Origin: an uncultured Sphingomonadales bacterium
GTDB lineage: Bacteria; Pseudomonadota; Alphaproteobacteria; Sphingomonadales; Rhodothalassiaceae
Length of the DNA: 64,000 nucleotides
Reading direction: 5' to 3'
Assembly: GCA_947499155.1 (NCBI GenBank)
Contig: CANMND010000002.1
Coordinates: forward strand, 434,001 to 498,000
The notes under the pieces are model-generated. The model was not told the origin of the DNA, made no database searches, and saw nothing but the letters and a program-made list of their open reading frames with translations. Position numbers and translations under genes: made by a program. Positions 36,578 to 47,578 of this stretch are shown here, one piece after another. Position 1 is the first letter of the stretch. Each line of letters opens with the position of its first letter.

Positions 36578-37050
36578 TCGGCTGCGCTCTTTTCCACCAC
36601 CACGCCAGCGAGCGACTTGTCACCGTACAACACATCAGCCCTGCGTTCGAATGCGCGCACCATATGACTGACAGCTTCGGTGAAGACGGTCCCGACCAAG
36701 CGTTCAAACAAGTGGCTTTTAAATTCGAAATCAACGCTGAAGTCGATAGCGCACCCGCCACCCTCAACCTCATGAAACACCCAATGATTATTCAGATAGC
36801 GCAAGGGCCCACGAACATACTCCACATGCACTGAATGTGGCCTGTCCAGGGTTACCTTTGAGGTAAAGCGTTCCTTGAAAATCTTGAACCCGATGATCAG
36901 GTCGGCCTGAAAACCATCATCCCGCTGATCATAGACACGCGCATTGATAAGCCAGGGCAGGAATTCAGGGTAGCGTGCAACATCTGCGACAAGATCGAAC
37001 ATCTGATCGCTGCTATAGGGCAGATATTTTCGTTCTTCGTGATGAGGCAT
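36574..37050 (-). CDS. COQ10/RatA-like START-fold protein
   Basis: Protein of 158 residues in the polyketide-cyclase/START-fold group that includes ubiquinone-binding COQ10 and RatA. YSSDQMFDLVADVARYPEFLPW near residue 12 and LNNHWVFHEVEGGGCAIDFSVDFEF near 87-111 are characteristic. In alphaproteobacteria it lies next to lipA, as here (11 bases downstream of it). A quinone-related role is more likely than a toxin; not proven from sequence. Confidence 0.88.
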   Translation of the reverse strand: MPHHEERKYLPYSSDQMFDLVADVARYPEFLPWLINARVYDQRDDGFQADLIIGFKIFKERFTSKVTLDRPHSVHVEYVRGPLRYLNNHWVFHEVEGGGCAIDFSVDFEFKSHLFERLVGTVFTEAVSHMVRAFERRADVLYGDKSLAGVVVEKSAAD

Positions 37051-37061
37051 GTCAGGCCGAT

Positions 37062-37994
37062 TTATTCCGCAGCCGTTTGTGCTGCCAATTTCTTTTCGCG
37101 TGCCGCCCGCAATTTCTGGAAGTCATCACCGGCATGATAGCTGGACCGGGTAAGCGGCGAGGCAGACACCATCAAAAAGCCCTTGGAACGCGCCAATTTT
37201 TCATAATTGGCGAATTCTTCAGGGGTCACATAACGGACCAGTGGTGCGTGCCGGGGCGTGGGTTGCAGATACTGGCCAATGGTCAGAAAATCGATATCGG
37301 CCGATCTCATATCATCCATCACCTGGCTGACTTCCATCCGTTCCTCGCCCAGACCTGTCATCATGCCGGACTTGGTGAAGATGGTGGGATCGACCTTTTT
37401 CACCGTTTCAAGCAGCTTTAAGGAATGATAATAGCGCGCACCGGGCCGGATTGTTGGGTAAAGGCGCGGTACCGTTTCCAAATTGTGGTTAAACACATCA
37501 GGACGGGCATCGGCCACACGCTCAATCGAACCGGGCTTGTTACGAAAATCAGGTGTGAGAATTTCAATGGTGGTGTTAGGCGCGCGTTTGCGGAGCTCTT
37601 CGATCACTTTCACAAAATGGGCAGCACCGCCATCATCGAGATCATCCCGGTCAACGGACGTGATAACGATATGCTCCAGCCCCATTTCGCCGCAAGCTTC
37701 CGCCACACGCACAGGCTCCATGGGGTCCACTATACGCGGCAGGCCGGTCTTGATATTGCAAAAGGCGCACGCACGGGTACAGACATCACCCAGAATCATC
37801 ACAGTCGCATGTTTTTTGGTCCAGCATTCCCCGATATTGGGACATGCCGCCTCCTCACAAACCGTGTGAAGCCCCAGACGCCGCATCAAGTGTTTGGTTT
37901 CACCAAACTGCTTGGATGTAGGAGCCTTGACCCGCAGCCAGTCCGGCTTGCGCTTGCGGGGTGTGTTATCGCGAATGGGTGTTAAGTCTGTCAT
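37062..37994 (-). CDS. lipA: lipoyl synthase
   Basis: Radical SAM enzyme of 310 residues that inserts two sulfurs into octanoyl groups to form lipoyl cofactors, used by the dehydrogenases encoded nearby. The auxiliary cluster Cys are in [12 protein letters not shown] and the radical SAM Cys in CTRACAFC. The conserved RSSYHAGD lies near the C-terminus with the serine cluster ligand. The ATG at 37994 is chosen as the start (MTDLTPIRD); the longer open frame upstream lacks family similarity. Confidence 0.96.
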   Translation of the reverse strand: MTDLTPIRDNTPRKRKPDWLRVKAPTSKQFGETKHLMRRLGLHTVCEEAACPNIGECWTKKHATVMILGDVCTRACAFCNIKTGLPRIVDPMEPVRVAEACGEMGLEHIVITSVDRDDLDDGGAAHFVKVIEELRKRAPNTTIEILTPDFRNKPGSIERVADARPDVFNHNLETVPRLYPTIRPGARYYHSLKLLETVKKVDPTIFTKSGMMTGLGEERMEVSQVMDDMRSADIDFLTIGQYLQPTPRHAPLVRYVTPEEFANYEKLARSKGFLMVSASPLTRSSYHAGDDFQKLRAAREKKLAAQTAAE

Positions 37995-38141
37995 GGAACT
38001 TCCCGAAATGAAGGCTTGTGCCTCGCCATAACATAGGCATCCCAGCCTGTCACGAAAAGGCACATAAGCGCGCAGGTGCCATGCACGAAAGTTCCGGCAT
38101 GAACCATGAAGCGCTACATTATTGTCAGAACTGGAATAGCA

Positions 38142-38483
38142 TTACCCGATAGAGAAAGAAGCATCGCGCATAAGATAGTCCGGTAATATAGTGTGCTCAT
38201 CGACGATAGCCTGCTCGATCTGTTCCTCTGTCAAGTTGAGAACATCTGTCAGATCAGCACCTTTCAAAACTGTGCCCTTTAACCGGGTATTTTTCAAATT
38301 TGCACCAACAAGACTGGCATTGGTTAAATTTGCATTTTCGAGATTCGCATCCTCAAGATTTGCACGATCAAGGCGAACGCCACCTATACCCGCGCCAGCC
38401 AGATTAACAGGTGGATATAGTTTCCGGCGCTCCACCAGTATCTTGCTAAGCTTGATTGTATGCGTACCAGATGAACTAGTCAT
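38142..38483 (-). CDS. pentapeptide-repeat protein (C-terminal half of a split protein)
   Basis: Protein of 113 residues from the ATG at 38483, with GGAG upstream. It contains a pentapeptide-repeat solenoid of about ten A(D/N)LxX units (RANLEDANLENANL, NLKNTRLKGTVLKGADL), then a helical tail with Glu/Gln. The start codon overlaps the stop of the preceding gene (ATGACTAG), so the two are translationally coupled. Usually such repeats are the C-terminal part of a single protein with a membrane helix and helical domain, as encoded by the preceding gene. Confidence 0.75.
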   Translation of the reverse strand: MTSSSGTHTIKLSKILVERRKLYPPVNLAGAGIGGVRLDRANLEDANLENANLTNASLVGANLKNTRLKGTVLKGADLTDVLNLTEEQIEQAIVDEHTILPDYLMRDASFSIG

Positions 38484-38886
38484 GATCGAAATCTCCGCTT
38501 TCATCAAAATATCCATTCTGGAAAATATAGTTTATCATTTCTTGGATATCGGGAGAGATATTTTTCGTTCTGCTTTCTCTTATTCGGGCCTGAAAAATTT
38601 CCACGACTTTGAAATCAAGGTCCGGATACTTCTCAACGATTCCTTCCAAAGTATAGACAGCTCCTAACCGTATCGCGACATGTTCATTATATAGTTGCTC
38701 TACAGCCTTGTTAAAGACTTCCGTCGCATGCACCCTGCGACTAAGTTGAGCCTGTTCGCCAGCATGGGATGCCTGTCTGTCGATAGCGCGACTCCTGATA
38801 AAAGCGAATATAAGGCCAGCAATTATACCCAGACTGACAACCCAGTTCTGGATGGCTGAGCTTTCTTCAACGAGCCAATGGAACAT
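38476..38886 (-). CDS. membrane protein, N-terminal half of a split pentapeptide-repeat protein
   Basis: Protein of 136 residues with one membrane helix (NWVVSLGIIAGLIFAFI, about 14-30), then a helical region VFNKAVEQLYNEHVAIRLGAVYTLEGI of the kind found before pentapeptide repeats in longer membrane proteins, and an acidic end. It overlaps the pentapeptide-repeat gene by eight bases. The locus is AT-richer than its neighbours and has no flagellar or metabolic partner. Function unknown. Confidence 0.7.
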   Translation of the reverse strand: MFHWLVEESSAIQNWVVSLGIIAGLIFAFIRSRAIDRQASHAGEQAQLSRRVHATEVFNKAVEQLYNEHVAIRLGAVYTLEGIVEKYPDLDFKVVEIFQARIRESRTKNISPDIQEMINYIFQNGYFDESGDFDHD

Positions 38887-38910
38887 TTCTCGCCTCCCCC
38901 CACGTGGATC

Positions 38911-40311
38911 CTAGTAATGGATGGCACGTCCGTAGGCGTCGAGGACACTTTCGTGCATCATCTCTGACAATGTCGGATGAGGGAATATGGTGTGCATCAA
39001 TTCCGCTTCCGTTGTCTCCAGGGATTTTGCGACGACATAGCCCTGAATAAGCTCGGTCACTTCTGCACCGATCATGTGCGCACCAAGCAGCTCTCCGGTT
39101 TTCTCATCGAAAATGGTTTTGACAAACCCTTCCGGTTCACCCAAAGCAATCGCCTTGCCATTGCCGATGAAAGGGAATTTTCCAACTTTGATCTTGTAGC
39201 CCGCCTCTTTGGCCTTGGCTTCCGTCAGTCCAACAGATGCGACCTGTGGCCGGGAATAGGTGCAACCTGGTATCAAGTCTTTCCGCATTGGATGCAGACC
39301 TTTTATCCCCGCGATCTTCTCAACTGCGATCACGCCTTCATGGCTCGCCTTGTGGGCAAGCCAGGGTGCACCGGCTACATCGCCGATCGCCCAAATGCCA
39401 GTAGCAGCCGTGCGTCCCCACTCATCGGTCACGACATGGCCGCGTTCAACTTTGACGCCAGCCTCTTCCAGACCAAGATTTTCCACATTGCCTGTAATGC
39501 CGATGGCAAGGATCATACGGTCGAATGTCTGTGTTTCCGTCTTGCCGTCTTTGCCCTTAATCGTGGCGGTGACACTGTTCTTTTTGATGTCCACCTTTTC
39601 AACACTGGCATTAAGAACGATCTTCATCCCCTGCTTTTCAAACTGTTTTTTAGCAAAGGCTGAAACCTCTTCATCCTCAACAGGCAGGATCCGATCCATC
39701 ATTTCAACGATGGTGACCTCTGCGCCCATATCGCGGTAGAAGCTGGCAAATTCCAGACCTATGGCCCCTGAACCCACAACCAGCAGGGACTTGGGCATCA
39801 CTTCAGGCGTCATGGCGTGCTTATAGGTCCAGATCAGTTTGCCATCGGCCTTCAGGTGCGGCAGTTCTCGCGCCCGTGCACCGGTGGCCAGAATGATATT
39901 CTTTGCCTGCAGCTCCGTGGTCTTGCCATCTGCCTTGACTGAAACACCGCCCTTACCCTTAAGCGTTGCTTCACCCATGATTGTGACGACCTTGTTCTTT
40001 TTCAAAAGGCCCTTCACACCCGTATTCAACTGACCCGCAATCTTGCGAGAGCGCGAAACCACCTTCTTAAGATCGAAGTCTATATCTTTGGCCGACAAGC
40101 CAAAATCAGATGCGTTATCCAGATAGTGTTTAATCTCGGACGTGCGCAGTAACGCCTTTGTCGGGATACAACCCCAGTTGAGACAGATGCCGCCCAGATG
40201 CTCGCGTTCGATGATTGCAGCCTTCAAACCCAATTGCGCTGCCCGAATGGCCGCCACGTAGCCACCGGGACCTGCACCGATCACGATCAGGTCGTATTTT
40301 GTCTCAGCCAT
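38911..40311 (-). CDS. lpdA: dihydrolipoyl dehydrogenase (E3)
   Basis: FAD flavoprotein of 466 residues that reoxidises dihydrolipoamide in pyruvate dehydrogenase. FAD motif VIGAGPGGYVAAIRAAQLG, redox disulfide GGICLNWGCIPTKAL, NAD motif VVGSGAIGLEFASFYRDMGA, and the C-terminal HPTLSEMMHE with the catalytic His are present. The ATG at 40311 has AGGAG upstream and gives the usual N-terminus. It follows pdhC by 26 bases. Confidence 0.96.
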   Translation of the reverse strand: MAETKYDLIVIGAGPGGYVAAIRAAQLGLKAAIIEREHLGGICLNWGCIPTKALLRTSEIKHYLDNASDFGLSAKDIDFDLKKVVSRSRKIAGQLNTGVKGLLKKNKVVTIMGEATLKGKGGVSVKADGKTTELQAKNIILATGARARELPHLKADGKLIWTYKHAMTPEVMPKSLLVVGSGAIGLEFASFYRDMGAEVTIVEMMDRILPVEDEEVSAFAKKQFEKQGMKIVLNASVEKVDIKKNSVTATIKGKDGKTETQTFDRMILAIGITGNVENLGLEEAGVKVERGHVVTDEWGRTAATGIWAIGDVAGAPWLAHKASHEGVIAVEKIAGIKGLHPMRKDLIPGCTYSRPQVASVGLTEAKAKEAGYKIKVGKFPFIGNGKAIALGEPEGFVKTIFDEKTGELLGAHMIGAEVTELIQGYVVAKSLETTEAELMHTIFPHPTLSEMMHESVLDAYGRAIHY

Positions 40312-40337
40312 CTTTAAAGGCTCCTTTAATCGCCTTG

Positions 40338-41693
40338 TCACAAAAGCATGGTGATAGGGTCTTCAATGAAGCCCTTGAATGCCTTGAGGAAATCGGCGCC
40401 GATCGCCCCATCCATAACGCGGTGGTCAACTGCCAGCGTCACGCTCATCATCAGGCGCACAGCAACTGCATCATCGACAACTACGGCCCGCTTTTCACCT
40501 GCCCCTACTGCCAGAATTGCGCCCTGGGGTGGATTGATGACCGCGCCAAATTCACGAATGCCGTACATGCCCAGATTGGAGATGGAAAATGTTCCGCCCT
40601 GGTAATCCTCAGGAACCAGCTTGCCTTCCTGAGCCCTACCAGCCAGTTCCTTCATCTCACGGCTGATTTCTGCCAGACCCTTGGAGCCAGCATCACGCAC
40701 AATCGGCGTCACAAGGCCACCTTCGACGGCAACCGCCACGGATATATCCTGGCGTTTGAACATATAGGCCTTGTCGCCTGCAAACATGGCGTTGGCCTGC
40801 GGTACCTTTTTCAATGCCAGAGCGCATGCACGGATGATGAAGTCATTAACCGAGATTCTAACACCGTCTTCTTCAAGACGGGCGTTGAGGTCTTTCCGTT
40901 GGGCCATCATCTTGTCCAGCGCCACATCCACAGTCAGATAGAAATGTGGAACATGGGACTTGGACTGGGTCATACGCTTGGCAATGACCTTGCGCATACC
41001 TGAAAGCTTAACCTCATCATAAGGAACATCAGCCGGGGGCGTGAAGTCCGGCGCACCAATTGCAGGTGCGGTAGCTGCCGCTGCCTGGTCTTTAGCAGCC
41101 GGAACAGCCTTGCCCATGGCGTCTTCAATATCAGCCTTGACGATACGTCCCTTTGGCCCGCTACCCGTTACAGACGCAAGATCAAGCCCCGCCTGTTGCG
41201 CCATACGCCGTGCGAGAGGAGATGCAAACACACGTTCACCTTCTTCTGTTGTTGGCGCTGCCGGTGCCTTGGCCTTTTCCTCTGGCTCAGAATCTGAATC
41301 AGGCTTTGACTCATTACCAGTAGCTTTTGGTTGCTCTTCATCACTTTTGTCATCGGCCACGTCTCTGGAAGGAATATCTGTTTTCTTAGCGGCCTTATCC
41401 TTCGAGCCGGACGACTTGGCGACCGCGGCGTCAAGGGCGCTTTCGTCCTCGCCCTCTTCCAGCAAAATCGCAATGACTGCATTCACCGGCACCTCTTCCG
41501 TGCCGTCAGCGACCAAAATCTTGCCAATTCGGCCTTCATCAATGGCTTCCACTTCCATGGTCGCCTTGTCCGTTTCGATCTCCGCGATGATATCACCAGA
41601 TGAGACCGTATCCCCCTCGCTCACGAGCCACTTGGCAAGAGTTCCCGTTTCCATCGTTGGCGACAGGGCCGGCATGAGAATTTCAATCGGCAT
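40338..41693 (-). CDS. pdhC: pyruvate dehydrogenase E2, dihydrolipoyllysine acetyltransferase
   Basis: E2 core of the pyruvate dehydrogenase complex, 451 residues. One lipoyl domain with Lys43 in [11 protein letters not shown]; an acidic and Ala/Pro/Lys-rich linker (about 80-160); a peripheral-subunit-binding domain ([19 protein letters not shown]); and an acetyltransferase domain ending with the catalytic VDHRVMDGA motif. The ATG at 41693 gives the family start. It follows pdhB after a 273-base gap with an inverted repeat. Confidence 0.95.
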   Translation of the reverse strand: MPIEILMPALSPTMETGTLAKWLVSEGDTVSSGDIIAEIETDKATMEVEAIDEGRIGKILVADGTEEVPVNAVIAILLEEGEDESALDAAVAKSSGSKDKAAKKTDIPSRDVADDKSDEEQPKATGNESKPDSDSEPEEKAKAPAAPTTEEGERVFASPLARRMAQQAGLDLASVTGSGPKGRIVKADIEDAMGKAVPAAKDQAAAATAPAIGAPDFTPPADVPYDEVKLSGMRKVIAKRMTQSKSHVPHFYLTVDVALDKMMAQRKDLNARLEEDGVRISVNDFIIRACALALKKVPQANAMFAGDKAYMFKRQDISVAVAVEGGLVTPIVRDAGSKGLAEISREMKELAGRAQEGKLVPEDYQGGTFSISNLGMYGIREFGAVINPPQGAILAVGAGEKRAVVVDDAVAVRLMMSVTLAVDHRVMDGAIGADFLKAFKGFIEDPITMLL

Positions 41694-41898
41694 GAAGCTG
41701 ATCCCTTTCGTGAACAGGGCGGGCGCAAGTCTTACGCACCTGTGACATGGCATGCGTCCTTTTGGTCCGGACGGCGAAAAATCTCAATGAAGAGATCGGA
41801 AAAGGCGCGCATCATGCTTGGCATAAAACCCCGATGATCGCCGCACTTTAACACCACTCTCTCCATTACTCTTAAATTCAAAACCCCTAACAATCTTC

Positions 41899-41927
41899 TT
41901 GTTATTCAGACGGTTGTAATAACAAGA
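41899..41927 (-). promoter_or_regulatory. inverted repeat in the pdhB-pdhC gap
   Basis: CTTGTTATT (41899-41907) and AATAACAAG (41919-41927) form a 9-bp stem with an 11-base loop, about 40 bases after the pdhB stop. The gap between pdhB and pdhC (41694-41966) is otherwise featureless. No T-run follows, so attenuation or mRNA processing is possible but unproven. Confidence 0.4.
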
Positions 41928-41966
41928 TGGACATCAGGGTAGCACATAATGCTAATCAAAAACTGC

Positions 41967-43376
41967 TCAGTCGCGGTAACAGACAGCCTTTACTGCCCTT
42001 ACTATCTTCTCTGGAGATATCAGCCACAGCTTTTCCAGATTGGCGGCATATGGGGTTGGCGTATCTTCGTTTGTGACCCGCGTGACCGGCGCGTCAAGAT
42101 AATCGAAAGCCTCCTCCATCAGGCGCGCAGAAATCTCAGATGAGATTGAACAGACGGGCCACCCTTCTTCCACGACAACGCAACGGTTTGTTTTCCGTAC
42201 CGATGCCACAACTGTATCCATATCAAGAGGACGCAGCGTGCGAAGGTCCACCACTTCTGCCTCAATGCCCTCTTCCGCCAGCGCATCAGCCGCTTTAAGA
42301 GCCTCACGTACTGCAATTGAATAGGCAACAATTGTTACATCACTGCCCTTGCGCACCACTTTCGCCTTGCCAATGGGCAGGACGAAATCGTCAAGCTTGG
42401 GAACATCAAAGCTGTGGCCGTACATGATTTCGTTTTCAAGAAACACGATCGGGTTCTGGTCACGGATCGCGGCCTTTAAAAGGCCCTTGGCATCGGCCGC
42501 AGAATAAGGGGCAATGACCTTCAGACCGGGAACGGACGCATACCACGGTGCCAGATTCTGGCTGTGTTGGGCCGCCACACGGGCCGCCGCACCGTTGGGG
42601 CCACGAAAGACGATGGGTATAGTGATCTTGCCACCAGCCATATAACGCTGTTTGGCGGCTGAGTTGACGATGGCGTCAATCGCCTGCATGGAAAAGTTAA
42701 ACGTCATGAATTCAACGATGGGACGCAATCCACCAAGAGCCGCGCCCGTCCCAACGCCCGCAAAGCCGTATTCTGTAATCGGCGTATCAACAACACGTTT
42801 GTCGCCAAATTCTTCCAGCAGACCCTGAGTGACCTTATAGGCCCCCTGATATTCGGCCACTTCTTCGCCCATCACAAAGACGGTGTCATCACGACGCATC
42901 TCTTCCGCCATAGCGTCGCGCAGCGCCTCTCGCACGGTCTGCTTCACCATTTCGGTGCCAGCAGGAATTTCTTCTTCATCAGGGACTGACGCGGCACGAG
43001 GACGAGCAGGAAGGACTGCCGGCGCCTCCTCCGATTGGCCATCGTCGGACTCGTCTGCCTTCGCCTTCTTTTCAGGTTTTTGCGATTTCTGCTCAGCTTT
43101 TGTCACAATTTCATCGAGAACAGATTCGTCTTCGCCTTCTTCTAAAAGCACAGCGATCACCTGGCCTACTGGCACATCCTCTGTGCCCTCTGTCACCAGA
43201 AGTCGTGCAAGCTTTCCATCGTCCACCGCTTCCACTTCCATCGTGGCCTTGTCGGTTTCGATTTCGGCAATAATATCACCGGCGCTAATCATATCGCCTT
43301 CGGATTTAAGCCATTTCGCAAGAGTTCCCGACTCCATGGTCGGTGACAATGCAGGCATGGTAATTTCAATTGGCAT
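41967..43376 (-). CDS. pdhB: pyruvate dehydrogenase E1 beta with N-terminal lipoyl domain
   Basis: E1 beta subunit of 469 residues. Unlike most bacterial E1 beta proteins it starts with a lipoyl domain (Lys43 in [11 protein letters not shown]) and an acidic linker to about 130, then the transketolase-like body ([37 protein letters not shown]). This extra lipoyl domain is a known trait of alphaproteobacterial E1 beta. It is 15 bases after pdhA. Confidence 0.95.
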   Translation of the reverse strand: MPIEITMPALSPTMESGTLAKWLKSEGDMISAGDIIAEIETDKATMEVEAVDDGKLARLLVTEGTEDVPVGQVIAVLLEEGEDESVLDEIVTKAEQKSQKPEKKAKADESDDGQSEEAPAVLPARPRAASVPDEEEIPAGTEMVKQTVREALRDAMAEEMRRDDTVFVMGEEVAEYQGAYKVTQGLLEEFGDKRVVDTPITEYGFAGVGTGAALGGLRPIVEFMTFNFSMQAIDAIVNSAAKQRYMAGGKITIPIVFRGPNGAAARVAAQHSQNLAPWYASVPGLKVIAPYSAADAKGLLKAAIRDQNPIVFLENEIMYGHSFDVPKLDDFVLPIGKAKVVRKGSDVTIVAYSIAVREALKAADALAEEGIEAEVVDLRTLRPLDMDTVVASVRKTNRCVVVEEGWPVCSISSEISARLMEEAFDYLDAPVTRVTNEDTPTPYAANLEKLWLISPEKIVRAVKAVCYRD

Positions 43377-43391
43377 GGAAACGGACGCTCC

Positions 43392-44420
43392 TCAAGACTC
43401 AACGAGAATGTCGGTATAAAGCTCAGACGGATCGGGTTCAGGAGCGTTCTGGGCAAAGTCTGCCACATCCGCCACTTCTGCCTTGATTTCGTTATCGATG
43501 ACCTTCAGCGTTTCCTCAGTCTCACCATCTTCAAGCAAACGCTTCTTGATAAAGGTGATGGGATCCCGCTCTTCACGAGTGGTCTTAACCTCCTCGCGGG
43601 TACGGTACTTTGCGGGGTCCGACATGGAATGCCCACGATAGCGATAGGTCTTCAGTTCCAGAAGCAGTGGACCCTTGCCCGCGCGGACATGGGCAACAGC
43701 CTCATCTGCGGCTGCGCGCACTTCCAGAACATTCATGCCGTCAACCAGCTTGCCAGGAATACCGAACCCTTCACCACGGCGGAAAAGCTCCTGCTGGCCT
43801 GAAGATCTGGCGACCGAAGTCCCCATGGCGTACTGGTTGTTTTCAACAATGAAGACGATCGGCAAGGACCAGAGCTTTGCCATATTAAAAGTCTCATAGA
43901 CTTGGCCCTGATTGGCCGCGCCATCGCCGAAATAGGCAAGGATGACGCTATCATCGCCCTTGTACTTTGCAGCGAAAGCAAGCCCTGCTCCCAAAGGCAC
44001 CTGGGCACCAACAATACCATGACCACCATAAAACCCGGCTTCCGGATCAAACATATGCATGGAGCCGCCTTTGCCCCGTGCAATACCGGCATCACGCCCG
44101 GTTAATTCAGCCATCACTTCTTTGGATGATGCGCCTGTCACAATGGCATGACCATGGGACCGATAGCCGGTGATCACGCCGTCACCTTTTTTCAAGGCAG
44201 ACTGAAAACCGACAACAATTGCTTCCTGACCAATATACAGGTGACAGAAACCGCCGATAAGACCCTGGCCATACATCTGGCCCGCCTTTTCTTCGAAGCG
44301 GCGGATCAGGGACATCTGTCGGTAGAATTCCAACATTTCCTTACGGCTCGCCTTGTATTCTGGCGACGCCTTGGAGTTACTTCCGGTTTTACCGGATCGG
44401 GTAGAAGGTGACTTTGCCAT
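43392..44420 (-). CDS. pdhA: pyruvate dehydrogenase E1 alpha
   Basis: Thiamine-diphosphate-binding E1 alpha, 342 residues. GIVGAQVPLGAGLAFAAKY and ILAYFGDGAANQGQVYE with the TPP/Mg2+ motif (GDG...N) are present. YRYRGHSMSDPAKYRTREEV is the family phosphorylation-loop region. ATG at 44420 is preferred; the frame runs five codons further to a TTG. It is first in pdhA-pdhB-pdhC-lpdA. Confidence 0.95.
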   Translation of the reverse strand: MAKSPSTRSGKTGSNSKASPEYKASRKEMLEFYRQMSLIRRFEEKAGQMYGQGLIGGFCHLYIGQEAIVVGFQSALKKGDGVITGYRSHGHAIVTGASSKEVMAELTGRDAGIARGKGGSMHMFDPEAGFYGGHGIVGAQVPLGAGLAFAAKYKGDDSVILAYFGDGAANQGQVYETFNMAKLWSLPIVFIVENNQYAMGTSVARSSGQQELFRRGEGFGIPGKLVDGMNVLEVRAAADEAVAHVRAGKGPLLLELKTYRYRGHSMSDPAKYRTREEVKTTREERDPITFIKKRLLEDGETEETLKVIDNEIKAEVADVADFAQNAPEPDPSELYTDILVES

Positions 44421-44607
44421 CGAACAACCCGTCAATTACGAGGAGTGAACAAGACTATATGCGGATAACCGGAAAGGAGAGGCCATTCCAGTCAAATACG
44501 GGCTGCATCCATAACGCAGCCGTCTTGCCACATCCATATCGACCAAACCGCATGTTTTCAAAGAAAAAACGATTACCCGCACTTTTACGCGCAAAATAAT
44601 GCAGGCA

Positions 44608-44940
44608 CTATCGCGTCTCCAAAAGCCGATCAGGGGACAGTATGACGACTTCATCGGGGTGTATAAAGCCCAAAGTCTTGCGTGCCTGTTCATCCAGCAT
44701 ATCCGGGTCCAAATTGTCCGGGCGTAATAATGCAACACGAGCAGACAATTTTTGGCGCTCAGCAGAAAGCTTTTCGGCTTCAGCACGCAATACATCGGCG
44801 CGCGCGTCAAACTCCCGCAAAGCGAACAAACCATTTTCTCCCTGTACCGCATGGTACATGAAGTAGCACACAAGCATTATAAATGCGGTCGGGACCGCTG
44901 CTCGCTTCAGACGACGGTATACAAGGGATGTTGTTCTCAT
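44608..44940 (-). CDS. ftsB: FtsB/DivIC-type septum formation initiator
   Basis: Small bitopic membrane protein of the divisome, 110 residues: a basic N-terminus, one membrane helix (VPTAFIMLVCYFMYHAVQG, about 16-34), then a coiled coil (LRAEAEKLSAERQKLSARVALL) and a C-terminal piece LDPDMLDEQARKTLGF with the conserved RxxLGF. In alphaproteobacteria it usually lies between eno and pdhA; here the lysis cassette intervenes between it and eno. Confidence 0.92.
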   Translation of the reverse strand: MRTTSLVYRRLKRAAVPTAFIMLVCYFMYHAVQGENGLFALREFDARADVLRAEAEKLSAERQKLSARVALLRPDNLDPDMLDEQARKTLGFIHPDEVVILSPDRLLETR

Positions 44941-45092
44941 AAACGAATCGAATCACATGCGACTCAGTCAATCAAGTGAAAAATACTGGTGAGTCAATAT
45001 ATTGGGGTGCGGAAGCTGCTTAGCACATGATGGTCAGCAAACCTTTGGGCAGATTCATTATTTTCCTCACATCTACAAGTAAAATCAGGGTT

Positions 45093-45146
45093 TTGACACT
45101 TCCTTGGATAATAAATATTGACTTTTAACCAATATGGTACATTATG
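45093..45146 (+). promoter_or_regulatory. possible promoter of the lysis cassette
   Basis: TTGACA at 45093-45098 and a second TTGACT at 45118-45123; 17 bases after the latter lies ATTATG (45141-45146). Either could drive the endolysin gene, but the -10 matches are poor. No Shine-Dalgarno is seen before the gene. Confidence 0.25.
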
Positions 45147-45150
45147 AATA

Positions 45151-45726
45151 ATGAATATTCCATGGACACACCACATGCCCCCCTTTCAACTTGAACACAT
45201 TCTGGATCGCATCCTGCAACGTGAAGGCGGCTTCGCAAATGATCCGGACGATCCCGGCGGCGCTACGAATATGGGAATCACCCGTAAAACTTTGGCCGAT
45301 TGGCGCGGCACCCCTGTGTCCATCCAGGATGTAGAAAACCTTAAAAGCACTGAAGCTAGGGCAATATACCGCGCCAGATACATTGACGCGCCCGCGTTTG
45401 ATAAACTGCCGGTGTTATTATTACCCGTTCTGGCGGATTCATCGGTCCATCATGGACCACGACAGGCAACGCTTTTTTTGCAGCATGTTCTCAACAGGCT
45501 GGATACAGGCGCCCTGCATGAAGATGGCGTCGCAGGGCGACGAACACAACAGATGACAGATCGAGTCCTGCAACGCACCGGACTTGCCCTTCCCCGCTCG
45601 ATCATAGAAGAGCGCAGGCGATTTTTTTATCGGATAACTGCGCAAAAACCTGTCTTGGGGAAGTTCCTTAATGGCTGGCTGGCCAGATTGAATGACCTTG
45701 ACCTTGAATACAGGGATATAAACTAA
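45151..45726 (+). CDS. GH108-family endolysin (GTA/prophage-type muramidase)
   Basis: Protein of 191 residues in glycoside hydrolase family 108 (N-acetylmuramidase). The catalytic Glu is in ILQREGGFAND (residue 25 from the ATG at 45151), followed by DPDDPGGATNMGITRKTL. The C-terminal part with GVAGRRTQQ and ARLNDLDLEYRD matches the GH108 plus peptidoglycan-binding-3 layout. The ATG at 45151 is used; Met9 at 45175 is an alternative. No SD is visible for either. No signal peptide, as expected for a holin-dependent lysin. Its last base is the first of the holin gene. Confidence 0.85.
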   Translation: MNIPWTHHMPPFQLEHILDRILQREGGFANDPDDPGGATNMGITRKTLADWRGTPVSIQDVENLKSTEARAIYRARYIDAPAFDKLPVLLLPVLADSSVHHGPRQATLFLQHVLNRLDTGALHEDGVAGRRTQQMTDRVLQRTGLALPRSIIEERRRFFYRITAQKPVLGKFLNGWLARLNDLDLEYRDIN

Positions 45727-46133
45727 TGGCCTTACCCCTTTTCGGAAGCGTTGTCGGACTGGCAGACCGGGTCTTTAACGTTATTGACGCCCTGGTGTCG
45801 GACAAGGACGAAGCCAATCGTCTAAAGCACGAAATACAGATGACGCTGGCCAACCATAATCAGGCCCAGATCGCTGTCAATCAGCAAGAAGCGCAGCACC
45901 GCTCCTTGTTTGTCGCGGGCTGGCGTCCTTTTATTGGCTGGGTCTGCGGTGCGGCCCTTGCATGGGAATATATTGGTGTTCCCATCGCCCAATGGAGCCT
46001 GATTATGGCAGGGCTGGAACTGCAATATTCCGTCCCGCAAATCGATCCCAGTAACCTGCTGGAACTGGTTTTGGCCATGTTGGGCATGGCGGGCCTCAGA
46101 AGCTTTGAAAAGCGCACAGGTGTGGCGCGCTGA
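45726..46133 (+). CDS. 3-TM holin of the gene-transfer-agent release type
   Basis: Protein of 135 residues. An amphipathic N-terminus with FGSVVGLADRVFNVIDALV, then a charged helix (LANHNQAQIAVNQQEAQHRS), then VAGWRPFIGWVCGAALAWEYI and two more hydrophobic segments to LGMAGLRSFEKRTG. This matches the 3-TM holin family for gene transfer agent release. It overlaps the endolysin gene by one base (TAATG). Together they form a compact lysis unit inserted between ftsB and eno. Confidence 0.82.
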   Translation: MALPLFGSVVGLADRVFNVIDALVSDKDEANRLKHEIQMTLANHNQAQIAVNQQEAQHRSLFVAGWRPFIGWVCGAALAWEYIGVPIAQWSLIMAGLELQYSVPQIDPSNLLELVLAMLGMAGLRSFEKRTGVAR

Positions 46134-46158
46134 CCAGTACACCCCTGTCCATAAAAAA

Positions 46159-46188
46159 CGGGGCGGAACAATAATCTGTCCCGCCCCG
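46159..46188. terminator. bidirectional terminator between holin and eno
   Basis: CGGGGCGG (46159-46166) pairs with CCGCCCCG (46181-46188), extended by three pairs after one mismatch. The minus strand continues to TTTTTTAT, suiting convergent termination of both genes. Confidence 0.85.
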
Positions 46189-46207
46189 CTTGATCTTAAA
46201 AAAGGCC

Positions 46208-47530
<1,323 letters not shown>

Positions 47531-47578
47531 CTATCCCTACTCCCAAGTACGTCTGGCAGCAACCTTCTTTGGACAAGA

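Noticed and set aside
41041-41745. Open frame of 234 codons on the plus strand
   Set aside because: It is antisense to the lipoyl and linker part of pdhC. Its Ser-rich sequence mirrors the acidic linker.
46134-46207. GC-rich inverted repeat as an insertion or attachment site
   Set aside because: It is fully explained as a bidirectional terminator between convergent holin and eno genes, with no integrase nearby.
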